Position numbers and translations under genes: made by a program. Of a stretch of DNA of 64,000 nt, positions 1 through 7,233 are shown in pieces (within the stretch, counting starts at the first letter, position 1; the number at the start of each line of letters is the position of its first letter). The notes below the pieces were generated by a model, which made no database searches, was not told the DNA's origin, and saw only the letters and a program-made list of their open reading frames with translations. Source of the DNA: a bacterium. GTDB taxonomy: Bacteria; Joyebacterota; Joyebacteria; Joyebacterales; Joyebacteraceae. The stretch covers positions 414,591-478,590 of the forward strand of contig JALGZK010000001.1 in NCBI GenBank assembly GCA_025774935.1, in the 5' to 3' direction.

Positions 1-2
1 CG

Positions 3-2351
3 AGCAACACGCTGGCGAACGACACGTTCTGGAAATCGGATGAGATCTTCCTTTCGATGGGCGACACGGCGACAGTGAAATGGCACTTCGACGACGTCCA
101 GGGCTACAGCCTGTCGGACAACCCCTTTCCACACACAGCGGGTGGCCAATCGGCGCCGGACGGTACCGCCGGCGCGGCGGTGAACGTGTTCGATCGGCTC
201 CAGGTCAGCGCCATCGGCTGGGAAGTGCGTTCCGGCGGCGACCGGGCGGATGCGAGCCTGATACTGACGCCGAGGGCGGCGACGGTTGATCAGCAGACGA
301 ACGTGATCTGTGTACCTGACCAGGAGTATCTGACCTCGGCAGTTCCCACGAAATCAGTCGACATCGAGTACCTCGGCGGCGGTAGCGGGCTCGTCTACGG
401 CTATTCCGTAGTCTTCTCGTGGGACGGCGCCATCGCGAGCACAGCTCCCGGAAGCGTGACCGAGGGGACCCTGCTCTCCAGCGCCGGCAGCACGTCCTTC
501 TCCTCGAGCGTGACGGGCACCAACGAGATCACCGTCGACTGCGAGCTCCTGGGTGAAGAACCCGGAGTGGCGGGCCCGGGGACCATGTTCAGCATCGAGT
601 TCACGGGTCTGTCGTTCGGTACCAGCCCCATCGACGTCACGGTCGACCAGGTGCACGACAAGGACCTCAACACTCTGACGGGATTCGCTGAGGAAGACGG
701 CGAGCTGGTCGTGGACGTCCAGGCGCCTGCGGTGACCGGGACGTACATCGAGAACGTCACACTTGCACACACCGACGACTACACGAAGCACGGCGACGCA
801 GCACAGGTGACCGCGACCGTGACCGACGATGACCCGGCCTTCGGGGCCTCGAACGTCGTCGCCGACCTCAGCGGCCTCGGCGGCAGCGCTGCAGTGAGTC
901 CGGACGACTACACGCGCGGTGTGGCTACCTGGAATCTCGCGAGCGTTGTATGCACTCCTGCGAACGGCACCGTCGCGGTGACGGTGACCGCGACCGATCC
1001 GATCGGCAACGTCACGTCCGAGGGAGACGACATCATCGCCGACAACACGGCACCCGGAACGGTCGAGGGTCTCGCTGCGACGCCCGCTCATCAGGAGGTG
1101 GGGCTGAGCTGGGACGACCCGACGGGGCTGGACGCGAACTACCGCGGCGTGGTGGTTCGGTACGCCGCGTGGGACGACTACCCGTACTACATCACGTCCG
1201 CGCCGGAGTATCCGGCCGACGAACTCGCGGGGGACGGCGAGGCGTTCAACGGTCTGGGCGCGGTGACGGGCGCGACGCACTCGATTGAGAACCGCGGCAT
1301 CTACTACTACAGCGCGTTCGCGTGCGATCAGGCACTGAACTACGGCGGGGTGGACTCAGGTGGCCAGGACCGATCGACGAACTACTGGCTGGGTGATGTG
1401 TCGGACGAACTGGGGAGCTGGGGCTACGACGGCCTGGTGAACGATGCCGATATAGACAAGCTGGGGGGAAACTACGCTCTTGCGCCGCCGGTTGGGGTGC
1501 CCGGCTACGCGGAGTGCGACGTGGGACCGACCGATGACCACAGCCGCTTCGGCGTACCTGAGCCGGACGACATCATCGAGTTCGAGGATCTCGTGATCTT
1601 CGCGATGAACTACGAAGCCGTGAGCCCCAGGGTGGTTCCGTTCCTGCCGCTGCCTGAGACGAGGCAGCAACTGGCTCTGTCTGTGGAAGAGCGCTCGGTG
1701 TCAGGCTCGGGCGAGGTCGAGCTGTCGCTCGTCCTCTCCGGGAACGTCGGCGAGGTCAAGGCACTGTCAAGCACTCTCACGTACGACGTGGCGGAGCTCG
1801 TGTTCGTGTCGGCACGGATGAGCGCTGAGGTGAGCTCGTCGCCGGGGGAGGTGTTCTTCTGGCACGGCTGCGAGGACGGCAGTGTCCGGGTGGATCTCGC
1901 GGTGCTGGGAACGGACGTCACGGTCGGCGGATCCGGTGAGGTGGCAGTCCTGACGTTCGCGGCTCTGTCGGACGAGCACGGCGTGGAGATCGAGAGCGCG
2001 CATCTCCGTGGGGCGGAGAACCAGCCGCTGGACGCGGACCTCGAGGACTTCGAGTCGGTTCCCGAGCGTCCTCAGACGTTCCATCTCGCTCAGAACGTGC
2101 CGAATCCGTTCAACCCGGTGACGAAGATCGCCTACCACGTGCCTCACGAGTCCGAGGTGACCATCCGCGTGTACGACGCAACGGGTCGCATCGTGACGAC
2201 GCTCGTGGACGCCGTGGTACAGCCGGGTCGTCACGAGGCCACCTGGAACGGCCAGAACGACCGGGGTGAAGCGGCGGGCAGTGGTGTCTACTTCTGCGCG
2301 ATGGAGGCACCCGACTTCCGCGAGCGAAGGAAGCTCACGCTGCTGAAGTGA
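3..2351 (+). CDS. Secreted multidomain protein with dockerin-like, cohesin-like and FlgD-like domains (5'-truncated)
   Basis: The frame is open through the left window edge, so about 780 C-terminal residues are visible; the first in-frame ATG (57) is probably internal. A fibronectin-III-like stretch lies near 1050-1370. Next, at about 1396-1615, comes a dockerin-like pair of acidic loops (YDGLVNDADIDKL and DIIEFEDLVIFAMNY). A cohesin-like beta-sandwich follows at about 1660-2010, with the typical LSVEE...G.V..LS..LTYD pattern. The end (about 2060-2349) is a FlgD-like domain: NVPNPFNPVTKIAY, IRVYDATGRIV, SGVYFCAME and a final LTLLK. In FCB-type bacteria such tails occur on exported proteins and are thought to act in surface sorting. 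The domain order is read by eye; the substrate is unknown. Confidence 0.85.
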   Translation, partial: SNTLANDTFWKSDEIFLSMGDTATVKWHFDDVQGYSLSDNPFPHTAGGQSAPDGTAGAAVNVFDRLQVSAIGWEVRSGGDRADASLILTPRAATVDQQTNVICVPDQEYLTSAVPTKSVDIEYLGGGSGLVYGYSVVFSWDGAIASTAPGSVTEGTLLSSAGSTSFSSSVTGTNEITVDCELLGEEPGVAGPGTMFSIEFTGLSFGTSPIDVTVDQVHDKDLNTLTGFAEEDGELVVDVQAPAVTGTYIENVTLAHTDDYTKHGDAAQVTATVTDDDPAFGASNVVADLSGLGGSAAVSPDDYTRGVATWNLASVVCTPANGTVAVTVTATDPIGNVTSEGDDIIADNTAPGTVEGLAATPAHQEVGLSWDDPTGLDANYRGVVVRYAAWDDYPYYITSAPEYPADELAGDGEAFNGLGAVTGATHSIENRGIYYYSAFACDQALNYGGVDSGGQDRSTNYWLGDVSDELGSWGYDGLVNDADIDKLGGNYALAPPVGVPGYAECDVGPTDDHSRFGVPEPDDIIEFEDLVIFAMNYEAVSPRVVPFLPLPETRQQLALSVEERSVSGSGEVELSLVLSGNVGEVKALSSTLTYDVAELVFVSARMSAEVSSSPGEVFFWHGCEDGSVRVDLAVLGTDVTVGGSGEVAVLTFAALSDEHGVEIESAHLRGAENQPLDADLEDFESVPERPQTFHLAQNVPNPFNPVTKIAYHVPHESEVTIRVYDATGRIVTTLVDAVVQPGRHEATWNGQNDRGEAAGSGVYFCAMEAPDFRERRKLTLLK

Positions 2352-2422
2352 CATGGAACAGTCGGTGTGCCAGGTTCCGTCCGGCTCGCTCGGGCCCAAC
2401 GGGACGGTCCGCGAGAGGTCCC

Positions 2423-2451
2423 TTGACACGCAGGCGGCTGTGTCGCATGCT
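2423..2451 (+). promoter_or_regulatory. Candidate promoter for the radical SAM gene
   Basis: A perfect -35 (TTGACA, 2423-2428) is followed after 17 nt by CATGCT (2446-2451), a weak -10. It lies in the 192-nt gap between the secreted protein and the gene starting at 2544. Found by eye only. Confidence 0.4.
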
Positions 2452-2543
2452 CCAGTATCACTCAGTGACCTGACCAGTCGGAACAACTCAGCCCCGCTGG
2501 AGAGCGCGATCCGCGGAGACGGCCTCGATCCCGAGAAACCCTC

Positions 2544-4067
2544 GTGAACGCCCTGCTCATCTATCCCAAGTGCCCGGAGACCTTCTGGAGCTTCAGCCAC
2601 GCTCTCAGGCTGATCCACAGGAAGGCGGCTCAGCCTCCGCTCGGCCTCCTTACCGTGGCGGCCATGCTGCCGGCGGAGTGGAAGCTGCGACTCGTCGACC
2701 TCAATGTCACGGGGCTGAACGAGGAGGACCTCGGGTGGGCTGATTGTGCGCTGGTGAGCGGGATGATCGTACAGCGAGACTCGGCTCACCAGGTTATCGC
2801 GCGCTGCAAGCGAGCCGGACTCACGGTCATCGCTGGGGGGCCGCTCTTCGCGTCCGAGCACGAGCAGTTCGAGGACGTCGACCACTTCGTACTCAATGAG
2901 GCCGAGGTGACGCTCCCGCCGTTTCTGTCGGACCTGGAGCGCGGCGCCGCCAGGCGGATCTACCGAAGCGCGGAGTTCGCCGACCTCCATGAGACTCCCA
3001 TTCCTCTGTGGGAACTCGTCGACCATCGTCAGTACGCCTCCATGGGGATTCAGTTCTCTCGTGGCTGCCCGCACAGGTGCGAATTCTGCAACGTGACACA
3101 GCTCTTTGGACACCGATGGCGAACCAAGACGGCGGCCCAGGTCATCGCGGAGCTGGACGTCCTCCACGGACTGGGCTGGCGTGGCATCGTCCCGTTCGTC
3201 GACGACAACCTGAGTGGGAGCAGGGCCAGTCTTCGAAACCAGCTCCTGCCGGCCCTCATCGAGTGGCGGAAAGGCAAGTCCGGCTTCAGCTTCAGCGCGC
3301 AGGTCACGATCGACCTTGCCGACGATGAGCCGCTGATGCAGATGATGGCCCGCGCAGGCTTCGACACGGTCTTCGTGGGAATCGAAACATTGGAGGAGAT
3401 GAGCCTCGGCGAGTGCAACAAGCAGCCGAACCGGAATCGCGATCTTCTCGAGGATGTCAGGCGGATGCAGCGGGCGGGCCTCGAGGTCCAGGGAGGCTTC
3501 ATCGTCGGGTTCGACAGCGACACGCCGGCGATCTTCGAACGACTTGCGGAGTTCATTCAGGCCAGTGGCATCGTCACGGCGATGGTCGGTCTCCTCCAGG
3601 CGCCGGTCGGCACGAGCCTCCATGAGCGCCTCAGGCGCGAGAACCGCATCGGCGATTGCGTGTCCGGCAACAACGCCGACGGCACGACGAACATCATCCC
3701 ACACATGGGCCTCGCCTGTCTGCAGGGAGGCTACAGAAGACTACTGGAGGATCTCTACTCACCTCCGAAGTTCTACCGGCGCGTGAGGACCTTCCTGCGT
3801 GAGTACAAGCCGCGAAGGACGGGCTACGCACTGCAGTGCTCGGACATCGGGACGTTCTTCCGCTCCTTCTACTACCTGAGCATCGCCGGCAAGGAACGAC
3901 TGCGCTTCCCGGGTCTGCTCCTCTGGACCCTCCTGACGAGACCGCGGGTGCTTCCTGCTGCGTTCGGGCTGGCCGTGTACGGCTACCACTTCCGGAAGTG
4001 CTACGAGTCTCTCGTCGATCCGGGGTCTTCGGTACCGGAGGCGGCGAGGGTTGAGGGACCCCGCTAG
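2544..4067 (+). CDS. B12-binding-domain radical SAM protein, DUF4070 family
   Basis: 507 residues. An N-terminal cobalamin-binding Rossmann-like domain (about 1-140) opens with MNALLIYPKCPETFW, typical of this family, which supports the GTG start despite a poor ribosome binding site. The radical SAM core follows, with the 4Fe-4S motif CPHRCEFC (C175, C179, C182) and a GFIVGFDSD segment later. The C-terminal part, with PHMGLACLQGGY and LEDLYSPPKFYRRV, matches the DUF4070 extension. Family members use radical chemistry, often methyl transfer to unactivated carbons; HpnP (hopanoid 2-methylase) has the same architecture. No hopanoid gene is nearby, so the substrate is open. It is probably monocistronic. 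Confidence 0.9.
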   Translation: MNALLIYPKCPETFWSFSHALRLIHRKAAQPPLGLLTVAAMLPAEWKLRLVDLNVTGLNEEDLGWADCALVSGMIVQRDSAHQVIARCKRAGLTVIAGGPLFASEHEQFEDVDHFVLNEAEVTLPPFLSDLERGAARRIYRSAEFADLHETPIPLWELVDHRQYASMGIQFSRGCPHRCEFCNVTQLFGHRWRTKTAAQVIAELDVLHGLGWRGIVPFVDDNLSGSRASLRNQLLPALIEWRKGKSGFSFSAQVTIDLADDEPLMQMMARAGFDTVFVGIETLEEMSLGECNKQPNRNRDLLEDVRRMQRAGLEVQGGFIVGFDSDTPAIFERLAEFIQASGIVTAMVGLLQAPVGTSLHERLRRENRIGDCVSGNNADGTTNIIPHMGLACLQGGYRRLLEDLYSPPKFYRRVRTFLREYKPRRTGYALQCSDIGTFFRSFYYLSIAGKERLRFPGLLLWTLLTRPRVLPAAFGLAVYGYHFRKCYESLVDPGSSVPEAARVEGPR

Positions 4068-4073
4068 CGGTCT

Positions 4074-4222
4074 CTGGACCTCGATCCAGGGACGATGAAG
4101 ATGGAGGTTGACCTGCAGCCCTGCTGAGGTTAAGATGTTGCTCAGCAGAAGCGACCAAGTCGGTATGGTGACATATCCGAAGGCTCTGAGGAGGGACCTG
4201 GCGCATAGGCCGGTCCCTTTTT
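4074..4222 (+). ncRNA. Candidate structured RNA (three hairpins ending in a terminator)
   Basis: The 346-nt gap 4068-4413 has no convincing ORF but is rich in structure. In order: CTGGA/TCCAG (4074-4089), a perfect 8-bp stem CTGCTGAG/CTCAGCAG (4121-4148, 12-nt loop), and a U-tailed terminator (4193-4222). A short independent RNA, or a long leader upstream of the cold-shock gene, would explain this. It resembles no riboswitch class I know. No promoter was identified for it, so this is a structural inference only. Confidence 0.35.
4193..4222 (+). terminator. Rho-independent terminator with U-tract
   Basis: GGGACC pairs with GGTCCC, continued by GGC/GCC after one bulged T, and is followed directly by TTTTT (4218-4222). 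It is the only stem-loop in the window with a clear run of five T. It may end the radical SAM transcript or a small RNA. Confidence 0.75.
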
Positions 4223-4323
4223 GCGTTCCTGGGGGTGCCATGAGGCGCCCGAGATTGTGGAACGATGCTGGCGATCGGTGATGGCGCTTCCTGCAGGGGA
4301 GGACAGGCCCCGTGATGAAGGGC

Positions 4324-4353
4324 GTCGGAGGGTCGGATGAACCGACCCCCGAC
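4324..4353 (+). promoter_or_regulatory. Long stem-loop in the cold-shock gene leader
   Basis: GTCGG-A-GGGTCGG pairs with CCGACCCCCGAC: 12 bp with a single bulged A and a five-nt loop (ATGAA). It ends 60 nt before the csp start codon. Structured leaders are common in cold-shock mRNAs, where they control translation with temperature; that role is inferred from position. Confidence 0.5.
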
Positions 4354-4413
4354 AACACGATCGCCAGAGCGAGGGTGGACCCCGCCGGGCGAGACCAAGA
4401 GAGGTAGAAGACA

Positions 4414-4629
4414 GTGAGTACGAACGGAACTGTGAAGTGGTTCAACGACAGCAAGGGTTTTGGCTTCATCGAGGTGGAGGACGGATCGAAGGACGTCTTC
4501 GTCCACCACTCCGCGATTCAGAGCGCAAGCGAGTACAAGTCGCTGAACGAAGGTGACCGCGTGCAGTTCGACGTCGTCCAGGGCGAGAAGGGCCCGGCGG
4601 CGGAGAACGTCATGAGGATCGAAGCCTAG
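4414..4629 (+). CDS. csp: Cold-shock domain protein
   Basis: 71 residues, the usual length for a single-domain CspA-type protein. It has NGTVKWFN at the start, RNP1 as KGFGFI and RNP2 as VFVHH, and binds single-stranded RNA/DNA as a cytoplasmic RNA chaperone. The start is GTG; an AAGAGAGG ribosome binding site lies at 4398-4405. The leader holds a long stem-loop (4324-4353), and a 14-bp stem-loop follows the gene. It is flanked by noncoding DNA on both sides, so it is probably transcribed alone. Confidence 0.97.
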   Translation: MSTNGTVKWFNDSKGFGFIEVEDGSKDVFVHHSAIQSASEYKSLNEGDRVQFDVVQGEKGPAAENVMRIEA

Positions 4630-4665
4630 CCAGCGGCTACACAGTCGCAAGCTGAGTAGAAGAGC

Positions 4666-4699
4666 GCAGGGCCAGCCGGGATCGACCGGTTGGCCCTGC
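4666..4699 (+). terminator. 14-bp stem-loop after csp
   Basis: GCAGGGCCAGCCGG pairs with CCGGTTGGCCCTGC (one G-T pair) around a GATCGA loop. There is no T-tract. The rest of the gap to 4991 shows no gene, only the palindrome and promoter listed separately. Confidence 0.65.
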
Positions 4700-4845
4700 A
4701 GCTTCGTGGCGTCCGGCGGAACCGTGCGCCTCCACGGTCGACTCCGTGCGCGTGTTCCTGCTGTTCCTGCCGGAGACGGTGTATCCATGGGCACGTGCGA
4801 GGCGGAAGTCGCGCAATGAGCTCTCAGGCGCGACCTAGGCAGTTG

Positions 4846-4859
4846 AATCGGGCCCGATT
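4846..4859. promoter_or_regulatory. 14-bp perfect palindrome, candidate operator
   Basis: AATCGGGCCCGATT abuts or overlaps the candidate -35 upstream of the metal-efflux locus. A dimeric repressor or MerR-like regulator could bind here; no regulator gene is adjacent. Function inferred from position and symmetry. Confidence 0.4.
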
Positions 4860-4887
4860 TGTGCATAACGGCAATCTGTGCTAGTTT
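4859..4887 (+). promoter_or_regulatory. Candidate promoter of the metal-efflux locus
   Basis: TTGTGC (4859-4864), a 17-nt spacer and TAGTTT (4882-4887) preceded by TGC, an extended -10. It lies 105 nt before the first gene of the locus. Confidence 0.45.
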
Positions 4888-4991
4888 GGAGCCATGAGTA
4901 CTCATCAGTGCCGCCACGGCTTGGCCTGATGGACCGGCAGCGCTCAAGCACGGCCGTGAGGTCTGAACGGTCACACAGCGAACGGGACCAC

Positions 4992-5435
4992 ATGAAGCGA
5001 AGCACCCACAGGAGAGCCACCACACTGGTTTGCGTGTTGTCCTGTCTCCTCGCGACCACCGGGGTGATGCCCGGTCTCTTCGTCTGCGTCTCGGCAGACG
5101 GGCAGGTTCAGGTCAAGACGAGCTGCGACTGCCGCCCGGGCCCCTCATGGGAGTCAGCGTCTGGAGAAGCTTCTCATCATCCCGCAGACCTGAAGGGCTC
5201 GCCCTCAAAGGACTCCTGCGGTCCGTGCTCGGACATCCCCCTGTCGGCCAGTACAGATGTGCCCATCATTCACGCGCAGGACACGACGTTCCAGCCCAAG
5301 GAGCTCGTGCTCGCTGCGCTCTCGTCTTCTCTGCCTCCCACTCACGAGGCCGGGGACGGGAGCCTGCTTCCGCGACCACAACCTGCACGCGATTCCACCC
5401 GCGCCTCTCTCCGAACAGTCGTTCTGCTCTGCTAG
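4992..5435 (+). CDS. Small exported Cys-rich protein of the metal-efflux locus
   Basis: 147 residues from the ATG at 4992, where a clear signal peptide begins (basic MKRSTHRR, then a hydrophobic stretch); the frame is open further upstream but without a plausible start. The mature part has FVCVSADG near its start, a CDC pair and a later CGPCSDIPL motif. Small proteins with FVC...DG and CGPC.D.PL occur beside CusA/CzcA-type pumps in other Gram-negatives, so a periplasmic metal-related role is likely. This rests on motif recall and context. It precedes the adaptor gene by 209 nt; that gap shows no other gene. Confidence 0.65.
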   Translation: MKRSTHRRATTLVCVLSCLLATTGVMPGLFVCVSADGQVQVKTSCDCRPGPSWESASGEASHHPADLKGSPSKDSCGPCSDIPLSASTDVPIIHAQDTTFQPKELVLAALSSSLPPTHEAGDGSLLPRPQPARDSTRASLRTVVLLC

Positions 5436-5644
5436 CGTCCTCCAGAGATGCTGCTGGCTGACCTCTCTCACTGACGAACGTGGATCGGTCACCGTGGTGC
5501 GTTGCGCGCCCGGCTTCCACCGCGCACTGTGGCGGAGACAGCACACATCCCGAGGAACTCTCACGCGTCCGAAGTGCTTCGCACGATTCGATGGGAGGCT
5601 GGAGCCGTCGGGAACACCTCACAGCGGAGTCGAACGGAGATACC

Positions 5645-7216
5645 ATGAGAAGCAAGAAGCCAATCCTGATTGCCGCCCTGGCCGTGATCGTCGCGGTCTC
5701 GGCTCTGATCGTGATGACGGGCTGCGATCCGTCGTCTGGAGAAGAGCAGATGGCCGCAGCGCCTCAGGGCGAGCTGTGCGCCGAACACCAGCTTCCGATC
5801 GCCGAGTGCTTCATCTGTGACCCTGCCCTCCGCGACCCGGAACGACTCTGGTGCGCAGAGCACGACCGCTACGAAGACCGCTGCTTCATCTGCCACCCCG
5901 AGATCAGGGAGGCAGATCGTTTGTGGTGCGCCGAGCACAACCTCTACGAGGACGAGTGCGTCTTCTGTCATCCGGAGCTGCGCGAGGCCAGCGCCGGTTG
6001 CGAGGAGGAAGCGTGTGGCGGTTGCCCGGGTGAGGAAGCGAGTACCTCGTCCTCCGCCGAGCTGTGGTGCGCCGAGCACGGAGTCTCGGAGGCGGACTGC
6101 GGGATCTGCCACCCGGACCTCGCCGCCGACCTGGAACCCGGAGAGGGTCTGAAGATACGGATGGAGTCGTCCGAATCCGCCGTCAAGGCCGGGGTCGGTA
6201 CGTCGACACCGGTCCCGGGCGGGTCCCTCGCGGGAATCGAGGTCTTGAGTCGGGTGTCCTACGACCAGAACCGCCTGGCCCGGATCACGCCACTCGTGGC
6301 GGGAGTCGTACAGCGCGTGCCAGCGGACGCGGGAGACGCTGTCTCGAAGGGTCAGGCACTCGTCGAGATCACCTCTCCGGAGGTTGCCAGCGCGAAGAGC
6401 GACTACCTGAGCGCGCTGGCGAACGAAGCCTCGAAGCAGATCGCCTTCGAGCGCGAGGAGGGCCTCGCGGAGAAGGACCTCTCCTCCCGGCAGGCGTACG
6501 AGGATGCCCTGGCCGAGCGCGAGGCCGCAGCGAGCGCCACCAAGACGGCACGCGAGCGGCTCGTGTACTACGGATTGACGGATACACAGATCCGGAAGAT
6601 CACGGAGACGCGCTCGACGTCCTCCAGTCTCGTGATCCTCGCGCCCTTCGCGGGGACCCTGATCGACAGGGACGCCGTCGTCGGCCAGGCCGTCGAGGTC
6701 GGCGACGTGCTGTTCACCCTGGTCGATCTCTCGTCGATGTGGCTGGAGCTCTCCGTCCCGGAAGACAGAGTGTCCTCGCTCGTCGTCGGTGATCCGGTCT
6801 CGGCGACCTTCGACGCGCTGCCCGGGGCGGTCGCCCATGGCAGCCTCACCTGGCTGGCCCCTGGCGTCGACGAACAGAGTCGGATGGTCAGCGCCCGCGC
6901 CGTCGTGCCCGAACCCGATCCCGCCCTGAGGGACGGGCTCTTCGGCACCGCGAGGATCCTCCCGCAGAGGAGCGCGGCAGGCCTCCGCGTCCCGGCGGAC
7001 GCCCTCCATCGCTTCGACGATGCGCCGTTCGTCTTCGTCAGGCTCGACAATGACCTCTACGAGATCCGGAGAGTCGGTCTCGGGGGAACGAATGGAGGGA
7101 GTGTCGAGATCCTGGAGGGACTCAAACCTCATGAGGAGGTCGTCGTGGCCCACAGCTTCACCCTGCGGTCTGAGTTCCTGAAGTCCCGCCTCGGCGCGGG
7201 ATGCGTGGACCACTGA
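5645..7216 (+). CDS. CusB/CzcB-type RND efflux adaptor lipoprotein with four Cys/His repeats
   Basis: 523 residues from ATG 5645, chosen over upstream frame because GGAGA precedes it and a lipobox (VMTGC, C27) follows. Residues 45-158 hold four copies of C-A-E-H-x6-C-x2-C-[DH]-P (first Cys at 45, 70, 95, 142), with extra Cys at 119, 124 and 127; they are likely metal-binding or metal-sensing arms. The rest is a membrane-fusion protein: a biotinyl-lipoyl-like half (ITPLVAGVVQRV), a helical hairpin (about 255-310), the second lipoyl half (LVILAPFAGTLIDRD) and beta-barrel domains. Such adaptors link an RND pump to an outer-membrane channel. The pump gene starts 17 nt downstream. Confidence 0.93.
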   Translation: MRSKKPILIAALAVIVAVSALIVMTGCDPSSGEEQMAAAPQGELCAEHQLPIAECFICDPALRDPERLWCAEHDRYEDRCFICHPEIREADRLWCAEHNLYEDECVFCHPELREASAGCEEEACGGCPGEEASTSSSAELWCAEHGVSEADCGICHPDLAADLEPGEGLKIRMESSESAVKAGVGTSTPVPGGSLAGIEVLSRVSYDQNRLARITPLVAGVVQRVPADAGDAVSKGQALVEITSPEVASAKSDYLSALANEASKQIAFEREEGLAEKDLSSRQAYEDALAEREAAASATKTARERLVYYGLTDTQIRKITETRSTSSSLVILAPFAGTLIDRDAVVGQAVEVGDVLFTLVDLSSMWLELSVPEDRVSSLVVGDPVSATFDALPGAVAHGSLTWLAPGVDEQSRMVSARAVVPEPDPALRDGLFGTARILPQRSAAGLRVPADALHRFDDAPFVFVRLDNDLYEIRRVGLGGTNGGSVEILEGLKPHEEVVVAHSFTLRSEFLKSRLGAGCVDH

Positions 7217-7233
7217 TCACCGGAGACGACCGC

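Noticed and set aside
2353..2547. 64-codon ORF overlapping the radical SAM start
   Set aside because: No ribosome binding site, spans a likely promoter, and has no recognisable feature.
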